Virus record (IMG/VR): IMGVR_UViG_3300017963_000162
Location: 1 to 34,865 of that record
DNA length: 34,865 nt
Origin: a virus
Strand: one strand, 5' to 3'
Shown here: positions 34,412-34,865 of the stretch, piece by piece
Layout of the letters: each line of letters starts with the position of its first letter
Position numbering within the stretch: the stretch's first letter is position 1
The notes under the pieces: generated by a model
Databases searched by the model: none
What the model saw: the letters and a program-made list of their open reading frames with translations, nothing else
What the model was told of the DNA's origin: nothing
Translations under genes and position numbers: made by a program

Positions 34412-34865
34412 ATGGTTGGAGTTACGCAAAAAATATATTGGGGCATCAGATGCCCCTATTATAATGGGTGTATCCCCTTATAAACGCTCCGATGGAAGAA
34501 AAAAAACCCCTTATATTCTGTGGATGGAGAAACTAGATCTTCTTCCCCGGGATGCCGAAACACCAGCAATGCGTTTTGGAAAAGAAAATGAAAGCATCGC
34601 GCGCGCTGAATATGAGAAAAAAATAGGAGATTACGTGACTCCTAAAGTATGTTTTCACAAAGAGATCCCCTATTTGCTCGCAAGTTTAGATGGAATTTCT
34701 CTAGATGGAAAGTTAGCAGTAGAAATTAAGAGTGCTAACTATGAGGATCATACCTTAGCTAAAACAAAGAAGGTACCGGCCAAATATTATCCTCAAGTTC
34801 AGCAACAAATGGCGTGCACGGGCCTTGATCACATACATTATTTTTCTTTTCATAAAGGAGAAGGA
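34386..34865 (+). CDS. YqaJ-family exonuclease, N-terminal part (continues at base 1)
   Basis: Residues 1-160 of a 288-residue protein. The opening NEWLELRKKYIGASDAPIIM and GVSPYKR are the YqaJ signature, with E69 in FGKENE, D102 in ASLDGIS and E113-x-K115 in AVEIKS as the two-metal nuclease site. It digests double-stranded DNA ends to leave single strands for the annealing protein. AGGAG lies 4 bases before this ATG; a second ATG two codons on is possible. It overlaps the previous gene by 26 bp. The frame runs off the window end and continues in frame at base 1 because of the circular overlap. Confidence 0.93.
   Translation, partial: MTMKQQTNEWLELRKKYIGASDAPIIMGVSPYKRSDGRKKTPYILWMEKLDLLPRDAETPAMRFGKENESIARAEYEKKIGDYVTPKVCFHKEIPYLLASLDGISLDGKLAVEIKSANYEDHTLAKTKKVPAKYYPQVQQQMACTGLDHIHYFSFHKGEG
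34743..34865. repeat. Terminal direct repeat, right copy (circular overlap)
   Basis: These bases are identical to bases 1-123. See the left copy for interpretation. Confidence 0.95.

Overview
The window looks like one complete genome of a short-tailed double-stranded DNA phage. The first 123 bases recur exactly as the last 123, and a gene cut at the window end continues in frame from base 1. The molecule is therefore circular, or circularly permuted, with a unit length of 34,742 bp. AT-rich DNA, strong GGAGG-type ribosome binding sites and a lipobox protein suggest a Gram-negative bacterial host; the host cannot be named from the sequence. Recognisable parts are mosaic: a large terminase with Walker and RNase H-like nuclease motifs, a P22-type portal, an N4 gp56-type coat protein, a podovirus-like tail hub and ejection-type proteins, lambda-style recombination (YqaJ exonuclease plus an annealing protein), a RusA resolvase and a DnaD/lambda-O-like initiator carrying its own origin. 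I see no DNA or RNA polymerase, helicase, full-length integrase or recognisable endolysin.

Layout. 33.0 kb to the end and on through base 510 (+): recombination operon. 32.7-29.15 kb (-): replication operon with iterons inside the initiator gene, RusA and small proteins. 29.1-24.4 kb (-): ParB-like protein, small zinc-ribbon and membrane proteins, terminase. 24.3-20.6 kb (-): portal and scaffold. 20.6-19.0 kb (-): coat and a decoration-like protein, closed by a strong terminator. 18.9-10.8 kb (-): neck, tail, a small lipoprotein, an acetyltransferase-like protein and ejection proteins. 10.8-7.5 kb: accessory island with small membrane proteins (possible lysis functions), a ribbon-helix-helix regulator and a serine recombinase beside palindromic half-sites. 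7.4-0.6 kb (-): three tail spike/fibre genes plus two small genes, ending at a terminator facing the recombination operon.

The most striking feature is a recurrent leader RNA element. Seven transcription units begin with a hairpin whose stem sequence differs every time yet always pairs, as expected of a conserved RNA structure. In six copies the loop or internal loop carries ATACCAC, and all seven are followed by (C)CAACAC, which in three units runs straight into the Shine-Dalgarno sequence (CCAACACGAGG). The element heads the replication, ParB/terminase, portal, coat, tail, spike and recombination units; only the accessory island and one small DNA-binding gene lack it. This is my best candidate for an undescribed phage-wide RNA regulatory system. 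Its mechanism (translational control, antitermination or RNA processing) is not shown by the sequence.
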